Positions 6,577-15,074 are shown, counted from the stretch's first letter. The stretch is DNA of 16,245 nucleotides from Willaertia magna (GCA_902984215.1 CADWAF010003578.1:1-16245); one strand, 5' to 3'. Numbers and translations: made by a program. Notes: a model not told the origin generated them from the sequence alone.

Positions 6577-7719
6577 ATGAGCCAAAGAACGCAACCATGG
6601 ACTGAAAAATAGTAAGTTGTTCCGATAATGTTTATGATTTGATATTCATCATCTTCTACTGAATTAAATATATTCATACCAACTAAATTACTAACCTAAT
6701 AATTATATTTCTGAAATTATAGTAGACCAAAAACAGTAGATGAAGTTGTTCATCAAGAAGAAGTAGTTAACGCATTGAAGAATAGTTTAGAAACAGGTAA
6801 CCTTCCTCATTTACTTTTCTATGGCCCACCAGGTACAGGTAAAACCTCAACTATATTAGCAATTGCAAAACAACTTTTTGGTCCAGAGATGTATCAACAC
6901 CGTGTTCTTGAGTTAAACGCATCTGATGAGCGTGGTATTAACGTTATTCGTACCAAGGTAAAAACATTTGCGCAATTAGCTGTTAGCTCCTCTGGAAGTA
7001 ACTCTAACTATCCATGTCCACCATTTAAGTTAATTATATTGGATGAGGCTGATTCAATGACTGTAGACGCTCAATCAGCATTGAGAAGAACTATGGAAAC
7101 GTATTCTTCTGTTACAAGGTTTTGTTTAATTTGTAATTATGTCAGTAGAATTATTGATCCAATTACTTCAAGATGTGCTAAATTTAGGTTTAAACCATTA
7201 GAAAGAACTTTATTAAAAGATAGGTTAAGTTATATTGCAGATAAAGAAGGCGTTACAATTGAGAATGATAATGTTTTGGATTTGATATTTAATATATGTG
7301 ATGGTGGTGATTTAAGAAGAGCCATCACGACATTACAAAGTGCTGTAAGGATGTATGGTAAAAATATTACTGAAAAACATATTATTGAGATTTCTGGAAT
7401 GGTTCCTAATAGTTTAATAATTGATTCTTTGGAGAATGTGATAAATAATGACGTCACACATATTAAACAAACTGTTGATGATTTAATTTTGAATGGATAT
7501 GCTGCTTATCAAATAATTATACAATTATCAACTTATTTATTAAGCGAAGAAGAAAAGAAATTGAGTGATTTACAAAAGAGTAAAATTCTATTGAAAATTG
7601 GAGAGTGTGACAAGTGTCTCATTGACGGTGCAGATGAATTTTTGCAACTATTTTCTTTATTTTCAAGTATTAAACAAATCTGTAGTATAGATGAAGAAGG
7701 TGATGTAAATATGAAATAA
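6577..7719 (+). CDS. RFC4: Replication factor C subunit 4 (two exons)
   Basis: This is a clamp-loader small subunit of the human RFC4 / yeast Rfc2 type, which with the other RFC subunits loads PCNA on DNA. Exon 1 is only 35 nt (6577-6611: [11 protein letters not shown] plus two bases). The intron is 6612-6722 (GTAAGT...TATAG) and exon 2 is 6723-7719, giving 343 residues, normal for the family. Splicing restores the RFC-box [14 protein letters not shown] across the junction. Further motifs are Walker [10 protein letters not shown], the ASDERGI box, Walker B LDEADSM, the SALRRTME segment with the arginine-finger SRC motif ([13 protein letters not shown]), sensor 2 GGDLRRAIT, and the C-terminal collar domain with [14 protein letters not shown]. 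The stop lies in AAATAAATT. An E2F-like palindrome precedes the gene. Confidence 0.95.
6612..6722 (+). other. Spliceosomal intron of RFC4
   Basis: The intron is 111 nt, with donor GTAAGT directly after codon position 2 of a tyrosine codon and acceptor TATAG. Removing it joins TA to T and yields the conserved KYRP of the RFC box, which fixes both ends. The unspliced frame hits a stop at once (TAG at the exon 1 edge). Confidence 0.93.
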
Positions 7720-8044
7720 ATTTATTTATGAAATAAATACTGAGATTGTAAAACCATTCCTTTAATCACTAAAAACGTAATTTATTGTTGCTTTTAAGGA
7801 AAAACATAACAATACACACTATATAATTCTTTACAAAATTAAAATTCTCTGGAAGTACTGTTTTGGTAAGGAGAAAAGCAGGATTAATTTTATTTGTAAT
7901 GGTGGGTTAAATTTTTACCAACTACAAGTCTTAGCGTTTGGGTGGCTGTTTTAATGCTGTATAACAAATTTAATTTTGTAAAGAATTACACTCATTATTG
8001 ACAACTTTTACAAATGTTGTAATTGAACTTCAAAAATAAAAAAA
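7720..8044. other. Intergenic region between RFC4 and deacetylase
   Basis: There are 325 bp without a supportable gene. It starts with repeated AATAAA-type signals (about 7717-7738) for RFC4. The middle is occupied by the inverted-repeat element at 7824-7988, and the rest should contain the deacetylase promoter. No tRNA or other known RNA was recognised. Confidence 0.5.
7824..7988. mobile_element. MITE-like or hairpin element with 20-bp inverted ends
   Basis: TAATTCTTTACAAAATTAAA (7824-7843) and its exact reverse complement (7969-7988) flank 125 bp that contain no ORF. If the outermost TA on each side is taken as a target duplication, the structure is that of a Tc1/mariner-type MITE (18-bp ends, TA duplication). 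Inside, TTGGTAA (7863-7869) and TTACCAA (7915-7921) form a second, nested inverted repeat. The alternative is a structured noncoding RNA. There is no second copy in the window to support mobility. Confidence 0.35.
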
Positions 8045-9069
8045 ATGCAACAACTTACACAACAAGCTAAAAAACACATTTTCACGTGTTACTCTTCCGC
8101 AAAAGTAAAGTATAATTTCAATACATTAAATTAATCAATTATTCGCACTTACACTAAATTAAGTTCTCTCTTGCAATTGCACCTCAAAAACCACACAAAC
8201 ACGTAAAAGTTCCAGAAATGTTAACGGAACAAGAAATTATTCCAATTAATGAAATTTTTACACCAAAACCAATTTCAATTGATTTATTAAAACAAGTTCA
8301 TGACCCAATTTATGTAGATAAATTTATTAATGGTACAATGTCAGATAAAGAATTAAGACGAATGGGATTTAGTCCATGGAGTGAAAAAATTGTTGAACGA
8401 GTTTTTCACACAATTGGTGCCACAAAATGTGCCGCTTACGACGCTTTATTAAATACAACAAATAAAAGAAGTTGTAATCTAGCTGGAGGTGGACATCATA
8501 GTTTTTATGATAAAGGTGGTGGTTATTGTGTTTGGAATGATATCATTATTGCAGGACATTCTTTGTTAGTGGATGGCTTAATAAGGAAGTATTTAGTGAT
8601 TGATTTAGATGTACATCAAGGTGACGGTACTGCAAGTTTAGCTGCATTACACCATGATAAACAATCTTTTACATTTTCAATGCATAATGAGAATAATTTC
8701 CCTTTAAGGAAAGAAAAATCAAATTTAGATGTTCCATTAAAGGATGGTATTGAAGATGAAGAATATTTACGAATTTTAAATGAAAATTTAAAGATTTTAG
8801 AACAAGAATTGAAAGGTAAAATTGATATTATATTTTATCAAAGTGGTGTTGATATAATGAAAGGTGACAGATTTGGAAGATTAAAAGTAAGTTTACAAGG
8901 TGTGAAAAGAAGAGATGAAATGGTTTTAGATTTTGCAAAAACGATGGGAGACATACCAATTATTTCAATGATGGGTGGTGGTTATTTTGATGAAGATAAA
9001 CATCCAATTGAGTTGGTCTGTCAAGCTCATGTTAATACAGTTGATGTTATGAGGAATTATAAAATTTAA
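8045..9069 (+). CDS. Class IV-type histone deacetylase family protein (two exons)
   Basis: This is a zinc-dependent deacetylase-family protein, closest in motif style to class IV/HDAC11 and the related bacterial proteins. Exon 2 reads from 8164 and has VHDPIYV, the tandem histidines GGGHHSF, GGGYCVWND, the zinc motif DLDVHQGDG (Asp and His ligands), SGVDIMKGDRFG (third ligand, the second Asp) and the catalytic tyrosine loop GGGYF. All active-site residues are present. The first in-frame ATG of that exon (8218) would give 283 residues and cut off the N-terminal strand. I propose exon 1 at 8045-8104 (20 codons, from MQQLTQQ), a 59-nt intron 8105-8163 (GTAAAG...TTAAG), and a phase-0 junction, giving 321 residues with HIF and PHKH segments where the family has its first strand and His-containing loop. 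The substrate may be histones or fatty-acylated or small-molecule amines. The main exon is secure; exon 1 is less so. Confidence 0.88.
8105..8163 (+). other. Proposed 59-nt intron of the deacetylase gene
   Basis: The donor is GTAAAG and the acceptor is AAATTAAG. Removal joins AAA to TTC in phase 0 and connects an ATG-led 20-codon exon to the open frame before ATG 8218. Without splicing, the exon 1 frame stops within the intron. Support comes from frame and protein length, not from a motif spanning the junction. Confidence 0.55.
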
Positions 9070-9221
9070 AGAAGGTTGAAAAGAATTTGAAATAAAAGAG
9101 GTAAGGGACATTAAATAGTTCATTTTAATTAAGGCGAATTGTAGTTATAGTTTCAGCTCAATTTGGTGTGTACTGCCAAATATGCAACGGTTCAAACCTG
9201 GTCGTTTTCATAACAAAAAGA

Positions 9222-9893
9222 ATGTCTTCAATTAAGATTACTAAATTTCAAATTAAACATTTAAAAGAAGGTGGACTATTAGCAGCTAAGGCATTCTTTA
9301 ATGATCCGGGATTTAATTATTATTTTGAAGGAATAGAAAATGAAAAGAAATTAGAAATGATGACAGATTTCTGGGAAAGATATTTATGGAGAAGCGTGTA
9401 TTACAATGAAAATAGTTATTTAGCAATTGATGAAGAAAACAATAATAAAATTGCTGGAATAATGTGTCCTACCTATCCAACAGATCCAACCCTTAATCTG
9501 TTATCTGATTTAAGAGCTGGCTTAATAAAGATGCCATTTAAATTTGGATTAAAACCAGCCTACAGAATTTTAAAAGCTGACAATGTAATTAAGGATTTAG
9601 AGAAACTTGAGGCTTGGGAAAAGTTAAAATTGAAGAAAGAAACGACAGTGATATTAGAACAACTTGCAGTAGATCCTGACTATCAAGGAAAAGGTGTAGG
9701 TACAATGTTAATGAAATATCTGGTGGATGACATGAAAGAAAAGCGTTTTGAAAGTTTTCTTGTTACTTTAAATCCAAAAAATGTTGCTTTTTATGGAAAA
9801 TCAGGGTATAAACTAATAGCTAAGAAGTTTGTGGAACCGGAAATTGGGGAAAACAGTCCGTACGTTTATTTGTTAGGTTTAGTAACGGAGTAA
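9222..9893 (+). CDS. GNAT-family N-acetyltransferase
   Basis: This 223-residue protein starts at ATG 9222 (MSSIKITKF). The frame is open for 18 more codons upstream, but only to a GTG, so ATG is preferred. It has the GNAT fold signature: an N-terminal helix pair with AAKAFFNDPGFNYYF, then strand β4 (ILEQLAVDPDYQ) running into the acetyl-CoA pyrophosphate loop QGKGVG (155-160), and a C-terminal NPKNVAFYGKSGYKL (184-198) typical of the last helix and strand. GNAT enzymes transfer acetyl from acetyl-CoA to an amine; the substrate cannot be told from sequence. A central insertion of about 60 residues (about 85-140: YPTDPTLNLL, KMPFKFGLKP) is as seen in many eukaryotic small-molecule or toxin-type GNATs. 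It lies 152 bp after the deacetylase on the same strand. Co-function with it is possible but unproven. Confidence 0.85.
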   Translation: MSSIKITKFQIKHLKEGGLLAAKAFFNDPGFNYYFEGIENEKKLEMMTDFWERYLWRSVYYNENSYLAIDEENNNKIAGIMCPTYPTDPTLNLLSDLRAGLIKMPFKFGLKPAYRILKADNVIKDLEKLEAWEKLKLKKETTVILEQLAVDPDYQGKGVGTMLMKYLVDDMKEKRFESFLVTLNPKNVAFYGKSGYKLIAKKFVEPEIGENSPYVYLLGLVTE

Positions 9894-10027
9894 TTTCGCA
9901 AACAACAATGTAATAGTGAACTGTGTACTTTCTTAAGTTTGTCCGTGTAATAATTTCTTTGTAAAACTTGTCAACGTTGTGAAAATCACAAAAAAAATAA
10001 CAACAAAATTAAATATATTAACTTGAT

Positions 10028-11212
10028 ATGCCAAACATCAATCCTTTTAAATTTTTGAAAAGAATGATTAAAAATTCTGAACCCGAAGAAAACAAAGATA
10101 CACAAACAAAAGAGGAAGAAATATCAATTTCAACACCAATAACAAAAATAATTTTATTTGGTGCTTTACAAACCGGAAAAAGTACACTTTTTAAAACAAT
10201 TAAACATTTAAATTGTAATAATTATACACAAGATGAATTGTTGGCTTTTAGAGAGATAATTTATTACAATATTGTTAGAAGTTTAATAAAATTAGTGGAA
10301 AGAGCAATGAGTAATGATGATAATTTATTTTTAAACAAAGAATTAATAACTAAATTTATGAATAATGAAGACGAAATGTTATTGTTATGTGTAACAAAAT
10401 ATTGGGTTGATGATTTTCCAGAAATGATTTTTAAAATTTTTAATGAACCATGTTTACAAAATTTATTGATTGCTGACAATTATCAAACATTTGATTTTAA
10501 TATTAACTATTTTATGAAGCATTTTAATAGAATAAAAGATGAAAATAATTATATTCCAACCTTCAAAGATTGTTTAAAATCATATATAAGAACTACAGGA
10601 ATTTTTGAGCTTGATTTTACAAAAAATAATAAAGATTACTTAATTTGTGACATTGGCGGTCACAGAAGCGATAGAAGAAAGTGGTTGCATATTGTGGATG
10701 GAGTTAATATTGTAATATTTACAGTTCCGTTAAATGAGTTTTATTTAAAATGTTATGAAGATGATAAAACAAATAGATTAGAAGAATCTTTATCGTTATT
10801 TAAGGAAATATTTTGTAATAATAGATTATTAAACGATAAAAAGAAAATATTATTATTTACAAAAGTTGATTTATTTATTGAAAAGATTAAACAAGGCACT
10901 TTTATAAATAAATATTTTGATGGATTCGTTGGAGATAAATATAATCCAGAACATGTCTTTGAATATATTTTAAATTTATTTAAAAATAAAATAGATGGAA
11001 GTGGTGACAATAATAAAAAGTTAGAATATCACGTTGTAAATTTAACAGATATTAAAGAAACAGAAGCATGTTTTGAATGTATTTTAAGTGGAAAAGGCCA
11101 ATTTACAAGTCAATTGTTATTTTCTTGTAGAATGCAATCAAAATTACAAAATAATGTTTATTGTAATATGAAGAATCAAAATTTGGTGGATTTAATAATT
11201 AATTTTCAATAA
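10028..11212 (+). CDS. Gα-like GTPase, copy 2
   Basis: This 394-residue protein is the inverted paralogue of the gene at 1123-2310. It has the same Gα layout: P-loop GALQTGKST (45-53), helical domain, switch I RTTG (188-191), switch II DIGGHRSDRRKW (208-219), TKVD (278-281) in the NKxD position, and VNLTD in the TCAT position. Unlike copy 1 it keeps DxGG, so a nucleotide-driven switch is more plausible. The catalytic Gln is His212 and the switch I Arg is Tyr186, so intrinsic hydrolysis should be weak or absent. The N-terminus again lacks the myristoylation Gly. Similarity to copy 1 is confined to the coding sequence plus about eight bases after the stop; the upstream regions are unrelated. 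Downstream AATAAAATAG and AAATAAAT are candidate poly(A) signals. It converges on the 417-residue gene. Confidence 0.88.
   Translation: MPNINPFKFLKRMIKNSEPEENKDTQTKEEEISISTPITKIILFGALQTGKSTLFKTIKHLNCNNYTQDELLAFREIIYYNIVRSLIKLVERAMSNDDNLFLNKELITKFMNNEDEMLLLCVTKYWVDDFPEMIFKIFNEPCLQNLLIADNYQTFDFNINYFMKHFNRIKDENNYIPTFKDCLKSYIRTTGIFELDFTKNNKDYLICDIGGHRSDRRKWLHIVDGVNIVIFTVPLNEFYLKCYEDDKTNRLEESLSLFKEIFCNNRLLNDKKKILLFTKVDLFIEKIKQGTFINKYFDGFVGDKYNPEHVFEYILNLFKNKIDGSGDNNKKLEYHVVNLTDIKETEACFECILSGKGQFTSQLLFSCRMQSKLQNNVYCNMKNQNLVDLIINFQ
10410..10605 (+). repeat. 196-bp identical block shared by the Gα copies
   Basis: Read by eye, this stretch is the exact reverse complement of 1739-1934, with no synonymous differences, although the flanking parts of the two genes differ clearly. 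It encodes the end of the helical domain and switch I (from DFPEMIF to RTTGI). Recent gene conversion or strong unequal divergence would explain it. Confidence 0.75.
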
Positions 11213-11479
11213 CATCTTTAATAAAATAGAAAATAAATTCAGACATGTTCATTATTTAAAAATAAAAGTTAAAAAAACCAATATGATTTAAAAAATTTAA
11301 AATTTTAATAACTGAGTACAATACGTTTAACCTCAGCACAGTGTCACCTTAAAAAAGGGCTGGAGGGCTGTTGCAAACATGATTTCATGAAGTACTTCTG
11401 CTGCAGTAGTGCTACCTTGGGCCTTACATGTTTGAAAAAGAATAAAACGATCAAGTTTTATATTGAAATTATTTATTAT
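11213..11479. other. Convergent intergenic region
   Basis: These 267 bp lie between the 3' ends of the second Gα copy and the second nuclear-protein copy. It holds AATAAA-like signals for the Gα gene and, on the other strand, the shared 3' end of duplication B up to about 11431. A mildly GC-richer patch with CTGCAG and an imperfect AGTACT...AGTGCT symmetry lies at about 11390-11415. No gene is seen. Confidence 0.45.
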
Positions 11480-12733
11480 TTACAGTAGTAGTGGTAAGTC
11501 ATAGGAAAAACAGTTTGGATTGAAAAAGTTTTCAATATTTTCATCTTGTAAATATTGGTCGCTAGATAGCAATTTACAATTATCATTGTCAAAATCAAAA
11601 TCGCCATTAAATGAAAAGCAGTCAAAGTCGCCATCAAATGAAAAGCTATCATCTTCAGATACTGTAGTGCTTGGGGATGTAATGTTTTCCATTAGGTTGT
11701 CATCTTCACCAAGTATTTGATTAATTTCCTCTAACAATTTATCATCTAATAATCCCTCATCAAGTATGGTTGAGTCTATAAAAGATGTTGAGATATATTC
11801 TTGCTGGAATTCAAAAGAGAAAGAACTAAAAGTTAAATCAGTAGTTGTTGTATCTGAAGATAAAGTAGATGAATTACTACTATTTGTGCTTTTGTTGTCA
11901 TCACTGGTATGTGTTGCGATTGATTTCTTCTTTTTGCTTTTCTTGAGATCAACACTTTTATCATCTTCACTTTGACTCTTGTCAACATCACTCTCTTCAC
12001 CATTCTTCTTCTTTCTTTTTTGACTTTTTGCTTTGTTATTGCTATTAGTTGACAGTGATGGAGAAGAAACTTTAGATTCACCAGTTTCTTTTGAAATGAT
12101 ACAAAATGAATTACTTTCATAAATGAAATCAATACCATCTTCTCTAATGATTGTTATCACCAATTTAAATTGATTGCTTTGTGGAATTTTAAAGGTACTA
12201 TTGTCAATTACTCTAAATCTGATTGTCAAACTCTTTTTGCTGAAATGAAAATCATTTTGTCTTTTCTTTGATTTGGAATTCTTTTTTAATTGTTTTGAAT
12301 TTCCTTTGCAGCTTCTCAAATAAACTGTATCAAAATCATTGCCAGTAGCTTCATTAAACCTTTTCGTTCTGCTTGGCCACTTTTCTTTTGTATCTTCATT
12401 GACAATTGACAATAACATTTGCTTTTCTTCAAAAGTCAAAGCTCTTGGTGTTGGTTTGATGCTTACTTCATTTCTTTCTTCTTTCACAATTGTTTGATTT
12501 TCTTGGGAAAGGTATGTATAAGAGCCAACGAGATGATCAAGATTGAATAATGAAAGATTAATGGTTTTAACATTGTTCATCCCGATCACGTTATGATCAT
12601 CATGTAATGTTATCTTATAGTTGTGGAAAGTATTTAATTTCTTGTTAATGGATCTGAAGCATTGTGGATCTTCTTCTTTTGAAGATCTTGCAGTTGTGAT
12701 TGTGATTTCTGGATCGGAACAGGTGACGTTCAT
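11480..12733 (-). CDS. Putative nuclear transcription-factor-like protein, copy 2
   Basis: This 417-residue protein is nearly identical to the 413-residue one at 4762. The ATG is at 12731-12733 and the same first 80 residues are present. The globular β-rich part (about 25-225) differs by only a few conservative changes. Differences concentrate in the low-complexity half: a shortened lysine tract (KKSKKKKSIATHTS), an added LSSD in the serine/threonine run, and a 9-residue tandem duplication in the acidic tail (FSFDGDFDC then FSFNGDFDF). The acidic, Phe-rich C-terminus (DENIENFFNPNCF) is kept. Conservation of reading frame through all indels argues that both copies encode protein. The family is unknown and a nuclear regulatory role is inferred. 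It converges on the second Gα gene. Confidence 0.75.
   Translation of the reverse strand: MNVTCSDPEITITTARSSKEEDPQCFRSINKKLNTFHNYKITLHDDHNVIGMNNVKTINLSLFNLDHLVGSYTYLSQENQTIVKEERNEVSIKPTPRALTFEEKQMLLSIVNEDTKEKWPSRTKRFNEATGNDFDTVYLRSCKGNSKQLKKNSKSKKRQNDFHFSKKSLTIRFRVIDNSTFKIPQSNQFKLVITIIREDGIDFIYESNSFCIISKETGESKVSSPSLSTNSNNKAKSQKRKKKNGEESDVDKSQSEDDKSVDLKKSKKKKSIATHTSDDNKSTNSSNSSTLSSDTTTTDLTFSSFSFEFQQEYISTSFIDSTILDEGLLDDKLLEEINQILGEDDNLMENITSPSTTVSEDDSFSFDGDFDCFSFNGDFDFDNDNCKLLSSDQYLQDENIENFFNPNCFSYDLPLLL
11601..11654. repeat. 27-bp tandem duplication in acidic tail
   Basis: Two 27-bp units begin TCGCCAT at 11601 and 11628 and encode FSFxGDFDx twice on the minus strand. The left gene copy has one unit only. 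The repeat is in frame and enlarges the Phe/Asp acidic segment. It therefore postdates the gene duplication or was lost from the other copy. Confidence 0.8.
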
Positions 12734-13003
12734 TTGCTTTCGTTATTGTTATTGCTTTGGTTTAGTTTTTTTCTTGAATTGCTTTGTTACGTTATTGCTG
12801 AATTTCATTTTTAAACATTTCATGTCGCTTTTGGGATCGTGTTGATTGGTCAGCGTGACAAAAGAGTTTACAATGAAAATGAGAACAATCACAAAGAACG
12901 TAAAAGGAAACTCTCCGTGTTCAGCAAAGAACAATAAAAAACCGTAAATGATTATTTCCTTGTGGTGGTTATACACTCACTACTACAGTAATTACATAAC
13001 GAA

Positions 13004-13153
13004 ATGCCACTACGAAACGTTTCCGAAATAGTTTTTGTTCACAAGATGAACTTTTTCTTCTTACCAACAGCAAATAATTCATTAATATTTAAAAGCAAAG
13101 AACACATAAAAAATCATGACAACGACTTAACACGTAAAATTATAATAGATTGA
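13004..13153 (+). CDS. Small hypothetical ORF, counterpart of 4300-4485
   Basis: An ATG at 13004 opens about 49 codons ending in TGA. The first 24 residues (MPLRNV..IVFVHKMNFFF.PTAN) match the minus-strand ORF at 4485. The rest lies outside the duplicated block and is different. TTTTTCTTCTTACCAACAG at about 13051-13070 is a good 3' splice-acceptor-like tract, so this strand might carry an exon boundary here. It is weakly supported as a gene. Confidence 0.18.
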   Translation: MPLRNVSEIVFVHKMNFFFLPTANNSLIFKSKEHIKNHDNDLTRKIIID

Positions 13154-13452
13154 TTATCTAACCGCCCGAATTTCACTTTTAAATAAATCAATAAAAAATA
13201 TGCAAATAGCTGCAACAGTGTCGGAATGTTTCAATTCTATTATTTCTTTGTGGGGGACATTGGATTAATAAATAAACAAGAAACTGTAATTCAGTGCAAG
13301 TAGCTTTCTAAACGCATTAACTGTTCAAAATATTCCCAAATAAAGAAAATATTGGGAGGACTGGTAATGTCGGTAGGTCATAAGGAAGAAATATAGTATA
13401 ACATAAATTTCAATTCAGTCGTGGCCATAAAACCAAACAGAAAAAAAAGAAA
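13154..13452. other. Upstream region of the secreted protein gene
   Basis: This stretch of about 300 bp has no gene and should carry the promoter of the secreted β-propeller gene. It contains a small inverted repeat, TCCCAA (13334-13339) with TTGGGA (13352-13357), within AATATT-type sequence. An A-rich run directly precedes the start codon. Nothing else was recognised. Confidence 0.4.
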
Positions 13453-14802
13453 ATGAAATACTTTCTATTATTTATTGCAATAGCATTGGTAGCTCTACTT
13501 GCCACCCTTGCGTCATCTGCCACTATTAGAAAATATCCAAACAAAAACGGTGCAAGCATTGTTGACACTTGGAGTCAGGTAAATCATGACGCTTCTCAAA
13601 CAAGATATTCCAGTTTTCTTTCCAAACATCCAGATTTCTTTATTCGTAATAATACACATAGCCGTGTAGAAAGACAATCAACACTTTTAGATTCAGTAAA
13701 TGGTAAACTTATCGGTATTGTTATGGATTTTGGTTTTGACAGTCCAACTTTAGTTTCTGTTGATTTAATGACAGGTAATTCAAAACCAACTAATTTACAG
13801 GTAATTACTGAGATACCTTCTAAATATCAACCAGATTATGAAAATAGTTATAAGTATAGACCAGTTTTGGATAATAATGGTAATTATTATATTGGTAGAG
13901 TTAATAAGGAAACTGAAATGAAAACTGTTTTACAAATTAATACAAAAACTAAACAGATTAGAACATTATTAGAAACCAATTATAATTTAGGAACTTTAGA
14001 TTATATTGGTGATTTATTATTTATCGAAGAAATTAATGGAATTGTAATTTCTTCTTTTAGCTTTTTAACATGTATTAACGTTGTAACTGGAAAGACTATT
14101 TGGACAATTGATGACACATTAAAATTTGATGCTTTTGAACAAATATTACGTGCAAATAAGGATTTTATCACCGTTAAAACTAAATATCAGATTATGCATG
14201 TTAATATAACTGACGGTGCTGTCCTCAGAAGTAATAATATTACTACAACTGAAGATTGGACATTAGTCACAACCAATAATGTTAAAAATAATTACTTGTT
14301 TTTGATAAATAGAGATATTAGTGGATTACGAGCATTAGCTTATGATATTAATACATTAAAACAAATCAGTAATCAAGCATCATTCTTTCTTAAACACTGG
14401 GATGGTTCTGTAATGCTTAAATGTTCTAATTATGTTGGTTTAAATAATGGATTGGTTGCTGCCCTTTGTAGAGCTGAACAAGGTTTTTATGTAATGGGTA
14501 TTGGTTTTAATGAAGGTATCTTTTATACTTCTTGGAGTGTTAAATTAAATAAGGGAGAGAATTGTGCATTATCTTTGACAAGTGACTTGAATGATAATAT
14601 TGTTTTTGCTTGTAATGATAATGTCATTGTAATTAACGGTAATTCAGGTTTTACAATTAAACGAGTTGGAATTTCATCATCTTTTATAGATTGGCATTTC
14701 GAGGATCGTACAGTTATTTTAGCTGCAAATGGTAAACTTTATTTGGAGCACAAAGATGACAATTATCAAGCCACAGTATTTTCTTCCACCCAAGTTTATT
14801 AA
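13453..14802 (+). CDS. Secreted PQQ-like β-propeller protein
   Basis: This 449-residue protein has a clear N-terminal signal peptide (MKYFLLFIAIALVALLATLASSA, likely cut near residue 23), so it enters the secretory pathway. The mature start TWSQVNHDASQTRYSSF (39-55) matches the WxQxxHDxxxTR entry motif of PQQ/quinoprotein-type propellers. The remainder is a run of β-rich repeats such as GNYYIGRVNKET, INTKTKQIRTL and NVVTGKTIWTID (209-220). The last is the classic blade motif, dxxTGKxxW. About six to eight blades would fit the length. N-glycosylation sequons are present (NNT, NIT). No cofactor-binding or dehydrogenase residues could be confirmed, so it is more likely a binding or structural propeller than an enzyme. 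There is no transmembrane segment or GPI-like tail. The intronless gene is flanked by unrelated genes. Confidence 0.8.
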   Translation: MKYFLLFIAIALVALLATLASSATIRKYPNKNGASIVDTWSQVNHDASQTRYSSFLSKHPDFFIRNNTHSRVERQSTLLDSVNGKLIGIVMDFGFDSPTLVSVDLMTGNSKPTNLQVITEIPSKYQPDYENSYKYRPVLDNNGNYYIGRVNKETEMKTVLQINTKTKQIRTLLETNYNLGTLDYIGDLLFIEEINGIVISSFSFLTCINVVTGKTIWTIDDTLKFDAFEQILRANKDFITVKTKYQIMHVNITDGAVLRSNNITTTEDWTLVTTNNVKNNYLFLINRDISGLRALAYDINTLKQISNQASFFLKHWDGSVMLKCSNYVGLNNGLVAALCRAEQGFYVMGIGFNEGIFYTSWSVKLNKGENCALSLTSDLNDNIVFACNDNVIVINGNSGFTIKRVGISSSFIDWHFEDRTVILAANGKLYLEHKDDNYQATVFSSTQVY

Positions 14803-15074
14803 AAGTTTATAATTAAAGTAAACAATTTTGTAATAAATATTTATGCCTTAATTCAAATACAACCTATTCAAAGTTTTTGTAGATTGCGCCAAAAGTGAAC
14901 TACAACTCGGTGAGAGTACTTTGAATGCTTAATTAGTGAGTTATGTGAATTGTTAGCAAAGGAGTTAAATCATATAGTTTATAGTATCCAGAACGTCTTA
15001 TTGTTAGTAATATAAAAATTACTAGCAATGTTTATTATGACAAATCCGAATAGTAACATTGCAAGATTTATAGC
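14803..15074. other. Convergent intergenic region before the PARP gene
   Basis: These 272 bp lie between two converging 3' ends. A TAATAAATATTT run at about 14830 suits the secreted-protein poly(A) site. Two hairpins occur close to the PARP stop: 15001-15028 (11-bp stem with one G:T pair, loop ATAAAA) and CAATGTT/AACATTG (15026-15032 with 15055-15061). No ORF or RNA gene is recognised. Confidence 0.45.
15001..15061 (-). terminator. Two overlapping hairpins in the PARP 3' flank
   Basis: TTGTTAGTAAT (15001-15011) pairs with ATTACTAGCAA (15018-15028). CAATGTT (15026-15032) pairs with AACATTG (15055-15061). The stems share 15026-15028, so they would be alternatives or compete. They start 14 bp beyond the PARP stop codon and would lie in its 3' untranslated region. 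The function is unknown. Confidence 0.3.

Larger units (their letters stand above)
11431..13075 (-). repeat. Inverted duplication B, right copy
   Basis: This is the reverse-complement counterpart of about 4414-6055, including the leader and the 417-residue gene. The flanks beyond both ends differ from the left copy. With the left copy it encloses about 5.4 kb that could invert by homologous recombination. Confidence 0.9.

Noticed and set aside
9168..9221. Extended N-terminus of the acetyltransferase from GTG
   Set aside because: There is no ATG in the extension, and the protein from ATG 9222 already holds the complete family fold.
8045..9893. A deacetylase-acetyltransferase functional pair
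   Set aside because: They are only neighbours on the same strand with 152 bp between them in a eukaryote, and no sequence evidence links their substrates.
12621..12845. Plus-strand 74-codon ORF over the start of the right nuclear-protein gene
   Set aside because: It is antisense to conserved coding sequence, has no known motif, and mirrors a similar shadow at 4671-4853.
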